Origin: Paenibacillus endophyticus
GTDB taxonomy: Bacteria > Bacillota > Bacilli > Paenibacillales > Paenibacillaceae
Reading direction: 5' to 3'
Assembly: GCF_014192395.1 (NCBI RefSeq)
Contig: NZ_JACHXW010000013.1
Location: forward strand, 123,937 to 187,936
Length of the DNA: 64,000 nucleotides
Shown here: positions 36,182 through 43,963 of the stretch, piece by piece
Numbering within the stretch: position 1 is the stretch's first letter
Layout: each line of letters begins with the position of its first letter
Position numbers and translations under genes: made by a program
The notes under the pieces: model-generated
What the model saw: the letters and a program-made list of their open reading frames with translations, nothing else
Database searches by the model: none
What the model was told of the DNA's origin: nothing

Positions 36182-36625
36182 TCATATATCAGCAATAATG
36201 TCGAACTGACGAATGGTAATCGGATAGGTGTCCATCAAGGTTCCGTCGACTTTCAAGCTAGCCTGAAAAATCCCCGGCATAGAAACAACATAAATGATGG
36301 TCCGGTCCGTGTCGCATCCTGCGACCTGGTCCTTCTTTCTTACATTATGAATCGCGTTAGGTGGAATAGCGGCAATAATTACACCTGCGGGGTCCACGAT
36401 TTCGAGTGAAAAATCAATCGTATGATCGTTGGGCAAATAAGAAAATTTAATAAAAAAACTTGTTTTACAAGCATATGGGAATAGTGGAACCTCTATTTCA
36501 TTAACGACATGTCCCAATTTATAACACTTCTTCTCATGTACAATCTCTACACTATCGCATGCCAGCAAGCTTGCTTTCAACAGGTGAGAATCACCCGAAT
36601 CAAGCGAATTGTTATTCTTGCTCAT
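36182..36625 (-). CDS. Hypothetical beta-rich protein in the peptide cluster
   Basis: 147 residues, no signal peptide or membrane helix, four cysteines (23, 34, 53, 104 approx). The pattern VEIVHEKKCYKLGHVVNEIE, FFIKFSYLPNDHTIDFSLEI and VDPAG suggests a beta sandwich; it distantly recalls DUF6941-type proteins but I cannot confirm this. A GTAGGAGG ribosome site precedes ATG. It is located between the two duplicated lipoproteins in the same orientation. Function unknown; a cytoplasmic partner of the peptide or the exporter is possible. Confidence 0.6.
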   Translation of the reverse strand: MSKNNNSLDSGDSHLLKASLLACDSVEIVHEKKCYKLGHVVNEIEVPLFPYACKTSFFIKFSYLPNDHTIDFSLEIVDPAGVIIAAIPPNAIHNVRKKDQVAGCDTDRTIIYVVSMPGIFQASLKVDGTLMDTYPITIRQFDIIADI

Positions 36626-36658
36626 GTTAACCTCCTACGTATCATGAGATTTTAATCG

Positions 36659-38029
36659 TTAGGACCCGCTTAAGGCATTCATCTCAACCTGCGCTTCATT
36701 CTGGAGCTTTTCAAGCGCCTCCGCTACGGTCAACTTATCTTCCATCAGTTCAGCAAACAGCTTTAGGGCGATACTAGAAACCTTTTCCGAGAATTTTGGG
36801 GGGATCGTTCCCTCAAAATAGAATGCATTCTGAGAAGGCGGCAAAGCATAAAACGGGGCAAATTGCGGATCATTTGATTTAACAGTGTTCGTGCGTGCTG
36901 GCAGTGTATCCATAATATTTTCACTGGATGCCAACTGTTTCGCTCTCTCCTCGCTAACCAAATAATTGAGCAATTCCCATGCTTCTTCTTTGTGACCGGA
37001 GGCAACATTAATCGCATAGAGTTCAGAGGGGCTCATGGATACGCCTTCAGCCATTTTGGAATCAATAGGCTCAGGAACGATTCCCCACTCGAAGGGAACA
37101 TTCCCCTTTTTTAATACTTCTATAAAGTACGGACTGCGTATAGAAAAAGCCGATTTCCCGGAAAAGAACGGTCCATAGGCGATTTCAGGAATTATATCAG
37201 GATAGCCGGATAACGGATTAATAGGCATTTTTTCAATATGCTCATACATTGCTCCCGACTTATAACCCTCAAGCACCATCTCCCATATTTTCTGCCAGCT
37301 TTCTGTATTTAAGGTCACTTTCTTTTGTTCCAGATCTGCATATTTAAGGCCGCGCGACAGGCCAATATTCTTAATTACAGACCATGAGGTGCTCGGTTTC
37401 TCTCTCGTTCCGACAAAATAACCGTGAATATCGTCTTTTTCCGGACCGGTCGGCAATAACTTGGTAATATCCAGCATAGCCTCCCACGAAAGTCCAGCTT
37501 CCGGAACTTCGACACCGTATTGTTGTAACAACGTTTTGTTATAAAACAAAGCTTCATTGTAAAAGCCAACGGCCACTGCGAATAAGGTCCCATTGCCTGT
37601 TGAACGCAGCATTTCAATCAGGTGTTGAGAATACGTTTCCTTTTGAAACTCCTCCTTCTCAATATACGATTCAAGTGACAGAAGTTTACCAGTGGAAGCT
37701 AGTGTATGATAAGTGCTACTCTCCGTTAATAAAATGACATCGGGCTGAGCCTTATCCAATGCCTCGAAGTATTGCTTCCTGTAGCTCTCGAAGTCTATGT
37801 TTTCATTGAGTAGAATGTCTTTATGGGACTGCTCAAACGGTTCGATCCATTGAAGCCTAATGTTAGGATTCTTCGCCATAAAGTCGGCAGCAAATCTATT
37901 GTAATTGCCATCCCATGCCCATACATTCAGAGTAATTTTCTCATTTGAGGGGGGGGCCTTCTGAGTGCAGGCTTGTGTGAAAAGTAAAACAAAAATAATA
38001 AGGAACCAACCAAATTTTCTTATTCCCAT
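36659..38029 (-). CDS. Solute-binding-type lipoprotein, duplicate copy A
   Basis: 456 residues; same family as 34660 with lipoprotein signal WFLIIFVLLFTQAC and fold motifs LNVWAWDGNYNRFAADFMAK and GKSAFSIRSPYFIEVLKKGN. The ribosome site lies inside the last codons of the redoxin (GGAGGATGA), so translation is coupled to it. ATG at 38029 has better spacing than the ATG at 38035. Both duplicates end ALEKLQNEAQVEMNALSGS. Its position in an exporter cluster rather than an importer operon is odd. Confidence 0.85.
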   Translation of the reverse strand: MGIRKFGWFLIIFVLLFTQACTQKAPPSNEKITLNVWAWDGNYNRFAADFMAKNPNIRLQWIEPFEQSHKDILLNENIDFESYRKQYFEALDKAQPDVILLTESSTYHTLASTGKLLSLESYIEKEEFQKETYSQHLIEMLRSTGNGTLFAVAVGFYNEALFYNKTLLQQYGVEVPEAGLSWEAMLDITKLLPTGPEKDDIHGYFVGTREKPSTSWSVIKNIGLSRGLKYADLEQKKVTLNTESWQKIWEMVLEGYKSGAMYEHIEKMPINPLSGYPDIIPEIAYGPFFSGKSAFSIRSPYFIEVLKKGNVPFEWGIVPEPIDSKMAEGVSMSPSELYAINVASGHKEEAWELLNYLVSEERAKQLASSENIMDTLPARTNTVKSNDPQFAPFYALPPSQNAFYFEGTIPPKFSEKVSSIALKLFAELMEDKLTVAEALEKLQNEAQVEMNALSGS

Positions 38030-38031
38030 CC

Positions 38032-38475
38032 TCATCCTCCGTCCTGTAGGCTCGTTGATTGAAATAAGAAGTCGAATCCGGCGTCATTGTATACAACTGA
38101 TTTTTCTATTACTCGTTTATTTTCATCGCATAGTATCCCGAACGGTAGTGCCGCAACATGAAAGATGGTTTCCATTTTTTCTACACTGGCAGTAATTACC
38201 GAAAAATCCCACCCAAAGTACTCTACCATTTCAGCATGATCATCCTTATCACCGTTACTGTAAAGAAAAAATGTGAAAGGATAGTTGTTTTGGATCTTTT
38301 TAATATACGGCAGCAAATCGACACAATGCATACAGTGCAGAGAAATGAACAACAATGCCGTTTTACCTTCTGTTTGGAAGACAGGTATGGTTAATTCGTG
38401 CTGAGGCAGCTGTGTACCGACTGTAATACCCGTATCCCTTGTATTTTTTGTTGTTTTCTCACCTATTTTAACCAT
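38032..38475 (-). CDS. Thioredoxin-like protein with CMHC
   Basis: 147 residues from the ATG at 38475 (GAGGTG 5 bases upstream). TALLFISLHCMHCVDLLPYI places a CxxC (Cys48, Cys51) at the start of the first helix of a thioredoxin fold; HVAALPFGILCDENKRVIEK provides the cis-Pro loop. There is no signal peptide or N-terminal membrane helix, so it seems cytoplasmic unless exported otherwise. It probably oxidises or isomerises disulfides in the cluster's peptide. Overlaps the next gene. Confidence 0.8.
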   Translation of the reverse strand: MVKIGEKTTKNTRDTGITVGTQLPQHELTIPVFQTEGKTALLFISLHCMHCVDLLPYIKKIQNNYPFTFFLYSNGDKDDHAEMVEYFGWDFSVITASVEKMETIFHVAALPFGILCDENKRVIEKSVVYNDAGFDFLFQSTSLQDGG

Positions 38476-38491
38476 AGAGCACCTCATTTTT

Positions 38492-40264
38492 TTAAGCTAA
38501 TTGATACCATAATCGTTGCTTGTTCCACATATCTTCATAAATCCCTTTTTGCAAGATTAATTCGTCATGAGTACCGGATTCGACCACTTTGCCTTGATCC
38601 ATGACAACAATTTTGTCAGCTTTGGCAGCAATGCCGACTCGATGGGAAATAATTAACACAGTCTGTGCTTGATAATAGTCCATAATCCTTTCAAACAATT
38701 CCAATTCACTGTTTGGATCCAAAGCTGAGGTGGGCTCGTCCAATACAACGATTTCACAATCCCGAATCATGGCCCTCGCCAAACCAAGCCTTTGCCATTG
38801 ACCGCCAGACAGATTAACGGAGGTATCCTGTTGATAACCAAGCCATGTTGCGGCTCCATTTGGAAACAAATGAAGCGGGAGGCCCGTAAATTGAAGCTTT
38901 TCTGCGATTGATTCCTCACTCACATCGCCATCTGAAACCCCGAGCGATACATTGTCCTTTATAGTAAGCATGTAATGCACAAAGTTTTGAAATAGTACGG
39001 TGGAATTACGCCAAATGGAAGCCCGGTCAATATTCTCTTGCGGAACACCGTCATAAAAAATCGAATTCTTCGGAGCCTCGTACAGTCCAAGAATTAGTTT
39101 GACCAGAGTCGACTTTCCAGCCGCGTTGTGACCTAAAATAACGACCTTTTCTCCTTTTCGAATGGTCAGGTTGATTCCATTAAGAGCAGGCTCCTCACGG
39201 TTCGGATAAGAGAAGCTCAGGGAAGAGATCATTAAATCTCTATTGAATATATAATCCTGTTTGGCCGACTGCTTGCTCTTCTCCTTTTCAAATCTCTGTT
39301 GATCTGCTTCGAAATATCCGATCACTTTCGAGTACTCCATTAATTTGGCGATCTGTTGAATCATTGAGGTAATGGTAACTTCCGCAAGTGTTACAGCAAT
39401 CGTAATGGCGACATAATCGCCTATCGTTAGCCTGTTTTCCAATATATAGTAACAGATTATACATGTTGCAATAGCAACACTGAACGTGGATATAATTTGT
39501 CCACTAAAAAAAGGTTTCATAGTCATTAATTGCAGTTTAGTCTTAAACTCATAATCCGTTTTTCTTCGATCCATCCACCATTGCCTGATACGGCCCGATG
39601 CCCCGAATAATATCACTTCTTTTTGCGGATCTGGATGAGTCAATAAATAATAGTAATAATCCATCAACCTGTTGTTTTCCTGAATCTTTCGAATCGTTTC
39701 AAATCTTGATTCAATGTTTCGAAAACCAAGAACAGCTTTGGCGCCTGAAAAAACGATAACCACCGCAGCTGCAATCCAGTTTGTTGAAATGAGAAATATC
39801 AAATTAAAACCGATCGTACTCAAATTTTGCAATAATGATAAAGATGTCGAAAATAGATTCAAATAGTTACTGGCCGCTTCCCGCCAGACGTTTAGTTTAC
39901 CTTGAAATTCAGGATGCTCTTTCTCTATGAGTTCTCTATTCTTGATAGAATCGATTAGATCTAATTCCGTATGCATTAAAAAAAGATCATTAAATTTATG
40001 ATCTTGGAAGCTGCGCAGGAATTGTAACGAGTAAATCGAAATTTGAATCACGAGAAGCATCAACAAAGAACCCCATACATAAGAACTCGCTGAACTCGAC
40101 AAATAATCAACGACCGACTTGGATACCCATACGGTCGTGCTGCTCAAATATCCCAGCAATAGACTCAAAACAATCGAAAATACCAAATACATACGGTGAT
40201 TTTTCCATATCCTCTGCCAAACGGCAACGACGATATGGGGTAGCCGCTGTTTTTCAGATATCAT
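38492..40264 (-). CDS. ABC exporter, fused permease-ATPase, no peptidase domain
   Basis: 590 residues. Residues 25-310 hold six membrane segments of a type IV exporter; residues 335-585 form the ATPase with Walker A GHNAAGKS (378-385), signature LSGGQ (485-489), Walker B EIVVLDEP and switch His in IISHRVG. There is no N-terminal C39 peptidase, which fits a leaderless substrate. The Walker A carries NAA where many have GSG. The start overlaps the end of the redoxin upstream (ATGATATCTGA). It is the best candidate exporter for the 54-residue peptide. Confidence 0.9.
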   Translation of the reverse strand: MISEKQRLPHIVVAVWQRIWKNHRMYLVFSIVLSLLLGYLSSTTVWVSKSVVDYLSSSASSYVWGSLLMLLVIQISIYSLQFLRSFQDHKFNDLFLMHTELDLIDSIKNRELIEKEHPEFQGKLNVWREAASNYLNLFSTSLSLLQNLSTIGFNLIFLISTNWIAAAVVIVFSGAKAVLGFRNIESRFETIRKIQENNRLMDYYYYLLTHPDPQKEVILFGASGRIRQWWMDRRKTDYEFKTKLQLMTMKPFFSGQIISTFSVAIATCIICYYILENRLTIGDYVAITIAVTLAEVTITSMIQQIAKLMEYSKVIGYFEADQQRFEKEKSKQSAKQDYIFNRDLMISSLSFSYPNREEPALNGINLTIRKGEKVVILGHNAAGKSTLVKLILGLYEAPKNSIFYDGVPQENIDRASIWRNSTVLFQNFVHYMLTIKDNVSLGVSDGDVSEESIAEKLQFTGLPLHLFPNGAATWLGYQQDTSVNLSGGQWQRLGLARAMIRDCEIVVLDEPTSALDPNSELELFERIMDYYQAQTVLIISHRVGIAAKADKIVVMDQGKVVESGTHDELILQKGIYEDMWNKQRLWYQLA

Positions 40265-40763
40265 CGAGAATCTCCCGACTGGCGTAAAATGTTCTTATCA
40301 GCGGTTGAGCTATCATTTGGATTTGCATGGTCGTGTTAAACGCGCCGGTTCCAATGATCTGCCCGCAGCCATTAAGCACGAGCACCCATGGGACACCAAT
40401 ACCCCTTAATGAATGATTAATCGTTACAATGTTGCAAGAATAAATCGGGAATCTAAAATTGTTTTTATCTATTACCTCTTCAAGGAACGACTGATGACCT
40501 TCAAGCAGCAACATATAATCGAAATCGGGAAAATGGCGAACAAACGATTCGATTGGGTGATAATTGCAGTAAGAGCAAGTTGAACTCATAATGAAGCAAA
40601 AAGTTCCTTGGGTTCTCTTTGTTAGAAAAGTAAAATCGGTTGCATCGGTTTCCGACCTCAGTTGCAAGGAAGACGGGAAAAATTGCCCAAGCAAATCATT
40701 ATGAAGAAATGCCCTTCCTTTCAAAAATTTACGATGTCCGTTATCAACCGTCTCTATGTTCAT
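40254..40763 (-). CDS. Thioredoxin-like protein with CSYC
   Basis: 169 residues. GTFCFIMSSTCSYCNYHPIE has a CxxC (Cys63, Cys66) at the expected place in a thioredoxin fold, and GIGVPWVLVLNGCGQIIGTG gives the cis-Pro strand. Extra cysteines at about 56, 108 and 132 are unusual. No signal peptide. GGAAAGGAATTG ribosome site. It is the first gene after the precursor peptide and overlaps the exporter, suggesting a shared task in thiol oxidation of the peptide. Confidence 0.82.
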   Translation of the reverse strand: MNIETVDNGHRKFLKGRAFLHNDLLGQFFPSSLQLRSETDATDFTFLTKRTQGTFCFIMSSTCSYCNYHPIESFVRHFPDFDYMLLLEGHQSFLEEVIDKNNFRFPIYSCNIVTINHSLRGIGVPWVLVLNGCGQIIGTGAFNTTMQIQMIAQPLIRTFYASREILDDI

Positions 40764-40791
40764 CTTTTCAATTCCTTTCCCGATTGAATAA

Positions 40792-40809
40792 GCCGCCTAA
40801 TTAGGCGGC
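40792..40809 (-). terminator. Hairpin between precursor peptide gene and redoxin gene
   Basis: A perfect 18-bp palindrome GCCGCCTAATTAGGCGGC followed on the minus strand by TTATTC. With only a short T tract it would be a leaky terminator or RNA-stabilising end, giving much more peptide mRNA than enzyme mRNA, a layout common in bacteriocin operons. Confidence 0.75.
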
Positions 40810-40837
40810 CTTCTAACTCATTAAGCAAGAACCATCA

Positions 40838-41002
40838 TTAACATACGCCGCAAGTATCACCTCTGTAATTACAGGTAGTGTAACCAGAGTCAGAACAATA
40901 AGCCCAATCGTAATACATCTTGATTGGTTTTGATCCTTGACAAGTGGAACAATACCAACTAGTACCGGAACTAATAACAGAACCTCCACAAGAACACGCC
41001 AT
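40838..41002 (-). CDS. Leaderless 54-residue peptide with eight cysteines, laterosporulin-like
   Basis: ATG at 41002 lies 8 bases after a perfect AAGGAGGTGA; upstream ATGs in the same frame lack a site. The peptide starts MACSCGGSVISSGTSWYC and ends NYRGDTCGVC. Cysteines are at 3, 5, 18, 21, 36, 44, 51, 54; tryptophans at 16 and 33; no leader, no double-glycine. From memory, the mature bacteriocin laterosporulin of Brevibacillus also begins A-C-x-C, has ISG near residue 10, a KMY..VY..C segment and a C-terminal Cys, so this may be an 8-Cys member of that defensin-like group. A zinc-ribbon reading (C.C..C..C) is the main alternative. The flanking redoxins and exporter favour a secreted disulfide peptide. 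Confidence 0.75.
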   Translation of the reverse strand: MACSCGGSVISSGTSWYCSTCQGSKPIKMYYDWAYCSDSGYTTCNYRGDTCGVC

Positions 41003-41050
41003 TTCATTCACCTCCTTCATTTTTGGAAACAATTGTATGTTTCGTCTTTA

Positions 41051-41093
41051 ATTGTACGGGTTCTCCGCAACTCGCAATATCCCTCACGTGAGG
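41051..41093 (-). promoter_or_regulatory. Candidate promoter and LuxR-type operator of the peptide gene
   Basis: TACAAT on the minus strand at 41056-41051 is a good -10, but no -35 is present. A perfect palindrome CCTCACGTGAGG (41082-41093) is centred at -43.5, where LuxR-type activators usually bind (about -42.5). The regulator encoded at 41553 is the obvious candidate. Confidence 0.55.
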
Positions 41094-41147
41094 TACAAAA
41101 ACGCACAATGCACGCTTTCGTTCCATTTACCCATTCTCGTTTAGCAA

Positions 41148-41511
41148 TTAATTCAATTTTTCCTGAGCTTCATTCTCTAGTTTCTGCAATGCTTCTTCTA
41201 CTGTCAGAGTGTCACTCATAAGCTCGGCAAACAATTTCTGGATCAAAAGACTTCATCTCCTGTTTATTATAGGTATCGAAATCAAAATCCTCTGAGTATG
41301 TATATGGGTTCGTTTCTTCATAGGGCTGAACCCTGACAAGGCGGATATTAGGATGCTTCGCCATGAAATCATTGGCGAACCCATTAAAATCCCCTTCCCA
41401 GGCCCACACTTTCAGCGTAACCTGTTCGGGAGGAACAGGTTGTTTCGAACAGGCCTGCAAAAATAAAAATAAGGAAATTACCGCCACGAGATATGTTGCC
41501 GGTTTTTTCAT
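41148..41511 (-). pseudogene. Internally deleted solute-binding lipoprotein gene
   Basis: The N-terminus is intact (MKKPATYLVAVISLFLFLQA, Cys21, then LKVWAWEGDFNGFANDFMAK) and matches the lipoproteins at 34660/36659. After ..YNKQEMKSF the frame shifts directly to QKLFAELMSDTLTVEEALQK followed by LENEAQEKLN and a stop at 41148, the family C-terminus. About 1 kb in the middle is gone. This shows that a further copy once stood upstream of the peptide gene. Confidence 0.85.
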
Positions 41512-41552
41512 TGCAATACCTCCTACAGGTATTCATGAACTGGTTTCGTTGT

Positions 41553-41777
41553 TTACTTATCCATTATCATTGCGATTAGCGTCACTTTTGAATCCGCTTT
41601 CATTTTGACATAAATTCGTTTGATCACCGTTCGAACCGTATGCGGACTGACTTCTAAACAAGATGCAATTTGTTTATAATTATAGTCCTGAATCCATAGC
41701 AGTAATATTTGCTGTTCACGCAGCGACAAACGGTGTTCTTTTAGTTTCTCCTCCATTTTCTCATAAAATGTAGACAT
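41553..41777 (-). CDS. Stand-alone LuxR/GerE-type DNA-binding protein
   Basis: 74 residues consisting only of a LuxR C-terminal domain: LSLREQQILLLWIQDYNYKQ, IASCLEVSPHTVRTVIKRIY and KMKADSKVTLIAMI. This is the size and architecture of the Bacillus sporulation regulator GerE, though sequence identity looks low. No sensor domain. It is the first gene upstream of the peptide cluster on the same strand and is the likely local activator of it. Its own promoter (TTGGAC-N18-TATAAT on the minus strand, 41863-41834) is followed by a palindromic operator. Confidence 0.88.
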   Translation of the reverse strand: MSTFYEKMEEKLKEHRLSLREQQILLLWIQDYNYKQIASCLEVSPHTVRTVIKRIYVKMKADSKVTLIAMIMDK

Positions 41778-41798
41778 ATTAGCATTACGCCTCCCAGT

Positions 41799-41820
41799 AA
41801 AACGTTTACGTAAACGTTTT
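41799..41820. promoter_or_regulatory. Perfect 22-bp palindrome downstream of the luxR-type promoter
   Basis: AAAACGTTTAC / GTAAACGTTTT form a perfect palindrome with central ACGT. It lies at about +8 to +29 of the promoter at 41834-41863 and 21 bases before the gene. The form resembles LacI-family operators, so repression by a sugar- or CcpA-like regulator encoded elsewhere is likely. Confidence 0.65.
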
Positions 41821-41920
41821 TATACTTTCGAAAATTATACCATCGTCAAAAGCAAGAGTCCAACATAAATTACATTTTTTTGAAATTCAGGAACAGACCT
41901 TTTAACTGGATGCTTCCTTA

Positions 41921-42157
41921 TCAAAATAATAGACGCACATAAATATAGGATAGCGGTGATAACGCGATATGCTGGAAAGACATCGGAGTTTCACCTTCAC
42001 TGCGCTCATCAAGCCAACGATTAAATCTTCCTGTTCGTTCTGTTGATCTATATACGTAATCCGTTTCACGCTTACCTTCGATTACGGCCAAATTGGTTTC
42101 CGGGTCAATTACAATATGGGCTGGATTTAAATCACCTAGGACAGTCCGCTGTTAAGA
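41921..42157 (-). pseudogene. Open fragment without start, unrecognised
   Basis: A frame of about 77 codons on the minus strand reads QRTVLGDLNPAHIVIDPETN, then LAVIEGKRETDYVYRSTERT and a stop at 41921. It follows a stop codon with no ATG. The first part recalls phosphotransferase-type GDLNP.HI.ID motifs but the rest does not. The surrounding 41864-42265 stretch holds nothing else. Confidence 0.3.
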
Positions 42158-42265
42158 AATCGCGTCATCATGTATCCTCCGATCACTGGGTTAATTCAGC
42201 CTATACAGCGAATTAATTCATGTTGGGGGACCTGACCAAGCATTGATTCCGTAGGAATTGGACAA

Positions 42266-42292
42266 AGACCGAGTGCCCTCAGCACTCGGTCT
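42266..42292. terminator. Hairpin downstream of the rhodanese gene
   Basis: Perfect 11-bp stem AGACCGAGTGC / GCACTCGGTCT (42266-42276, 42282-42292); on the minus strand followed by TTTGTCC. Ends the sulfurtransferase transcript. Confidence 0.65.
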
Positions 42293-42376
42293 CTATGTCA
42301 GCACTTTAGATCGCCCAATGTGTGTAACCTTGTGGTAATATATACGAATTTTAACGTATGCTATACCTCTCAGCTC

Positions 42377-43213
42377 TTACTCATCCCCCGTAGCTATCGG
42401 ATTCTCGCTATACGAGATCCAGTCACTCCAGCTCCCTGCATAAAGCCTTACCTTATTAAAGCCTGCTTCCTGCAGAGCAATCACATTCGGCGTCGCGGTC
42501 ACGCCAGAGCCGCAATAGACGATGAACTCATGGTCGCGGTTCAGGTCAGCAAAGCGCTCTGCTTGTGCTGCAGCATCCTTCCAAACGCCAGATTCCGCGA
42601 GACCATCTTTCCAAAAACGGTTGATTGCGCCGGGGATGTGGCCAGCTACCTTGTCCAGCGGCTCGACCTCACCGCGATAACGAGGCGCTTCGCGTGAATC
42701 GATTAGCGTTACTTTTTCGTCTCCTAGCAGTACTTTCACTTCGTCCATCTCTACCAGCATCGTATGCTGGACCGTCGCCAAGAACTTGCCAGGGATAAGC
42801 ACCTTCTGCTCCGATGAAACGGGGAATCCCGCATTTACCCAAGCCGTAAAGCCTTCATCCATCATGAACACCTGCTCATGGCCCAGATACTTCAACAGCC
42901 ACCACAGACGTGAAGCCATCGCGCCGCCTTGATCGTCGTAAGCGACGACGCGTGTCTCGTTGCGGATGCCTACGCGGCTCAGCGCGACAGTACATTCAAA
43001 GATATCCGGCAGCGGATGGCGTCCGCCATGCTCGCCGACTGGTGCCGACAGATCCTTCTCCAGATCCAGATACACTGCTCCGGGTATATGCGATACCTCA
43101 TATAATTCACGGCCGGCATCCGGCTTGCCCATTAAAAACCGACAATCGACAATGACGATGTCCGACTCGTACATGCGCGCTAGCAACCATTTTGGAGAAA
43201 CCATATTATTCAT
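42377..43213 (-). CDS. Sulfurtransferase with two rhodanese domains (3-mercaptopyruvate type)
   Basis: 278 residues. The N-terminal inactive rhodanese domain (SDIVIVDCRFLMGKPDAGRE) is followed by an active one with Cys234 in YCGSGVTATPN. A CGSGVTA loop fits 3-mercaptopyruvate sulfurtransferases better than thiosulfate sulfurtransferases. It transfers sulfur from mercaptopyruvate to thiol acceptors in the cytoplasm. GGAAGGCGG ribosome site. Confidence 0.9.
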   Translation of the reverse strand: MNNMVSPKWLLARMYESDIVIVDCRFLMGKPDAGRELYEVSHIPGAVYLDLEKDLSAPVGEHGGRHPLPDIFECTVALSRVGIRNETRVVAYDDQGGAMASRLWWLLKYLGHEQVFMMDEGFTAWVNAGFPVSSEQKVLIPGKFLATVQHTMLVEMDEVKVLLGDEKVTLIDSREAPRYRGEVEPLDKVAGHIPGAINRFWKDGLAESGVWKDAAAQAERFADLNRDHEFIVYCGSGVTATPNVIALQEAGFNKVRLYAGSWSDWISYSENPIATGDE

Positions 43214-43442
43214 TTAATATTCCGCCTTCCTGCATCTATTCATGCTTCCTATTATACCTGAATCAAGCCATAACTTCTCGCCCTCCATAAGATACAAAGA
43301 CCTTGGCTTGCAAGAAAGCAGGCCAGCACCATATTCATTAGGAGCCGGCCTACTTGCGTTGATAATTCCGGGATGCGAGAATGAATAGATCCACCACATC
43401 TGTCATGTTCAGGCAGTTCCACGCTTTGCTTCTCTGCCACTA

Positions 43443-43808
43443 TTACCTGTAAAAGGACAACACCCAGCACACGCCATTCCTGTCGGTAACGATTGCTAGC
43501 AGACCGTTAAACGGAGCTTCGTATATTTCCGTATTTATTGTTCCGCTGGCTGAAAATTCCCCGTAAATATTCCGGAATTCTGCCTCCGACTCTATTTTCA
43601 GAAAAATCCTCACATAGTCGCCTTTCAGTGCAGGTTTCGCTGCTTGGGTATCAGCAAACTTCAGGACTGCATTCCCCACATTCAGGTCCGCATTCAGCAC
43701 CTCTTCCCCTTGCTTGCGTAGAATCACAATCTCGCCGCCAAAAACGCTTTGATAATATTTCATTTCATCTTTACAGTTATCGACTACGATAAACGGGCAC
43801 GCTATCAT
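43443..43808 (-). CDS. VOC family protein, PhnB-like
   Basis: 121 residues from the ATG at 43808 with AGGGGATG upstream. ACPFIVVDNCKDEMKYYQSV starts a VOC fold of the 3-demethylubiquinone-methyltransferase-like/PhnB group (FADTQ, IYEAPFNGLLAIVTDRNGV.W). Substrate unknown. Single gene. Confidence 0.82.
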   Translation of the reverse strand: MIACPFIVVDNCKDEMKYYQSVFGGEIVILRKQGEEVLNADLNVGNAVLKFADTQAAKPALKGDYVRIFLKIESEAEFRNIYGEFSASGTINTEIYEAPFNGLLAIVTDRNGVCWVLSFYR

Positions 43809-43963
43809 CTTTTTACATCCCCTAACGTTCATTTGGTCATCCATTAATGGTAAAATTTCTATTACTTGCGTGACATTTGGCTAGATATTCATTTATACGG
43901 ACGCCTTGCCCGCATCAGAATACACACACTGCGCCTTGTCTCCTCTTTTTCAACTCTGCGATC

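Noticed and set aside
40838..41002. Zinc-ribbon protein as the main call for the 8-Cys peptide
   Set aside because: The first four Cys could bind zinc, but the four C-terminal Cys, absence of basic residues and the redoxin/exporter context fit a secreted disulfide peptide better.
40813..41007. Alternative 64-residue minus-strand frame MKWRVLVEVLLLVPVLVGIV over the peptide gene
   Set aside because: It looks hydrophobic but is offset from the perfect ribosome site spacing of the 8-Cys frame; kept only as a less likely overlapping reading.
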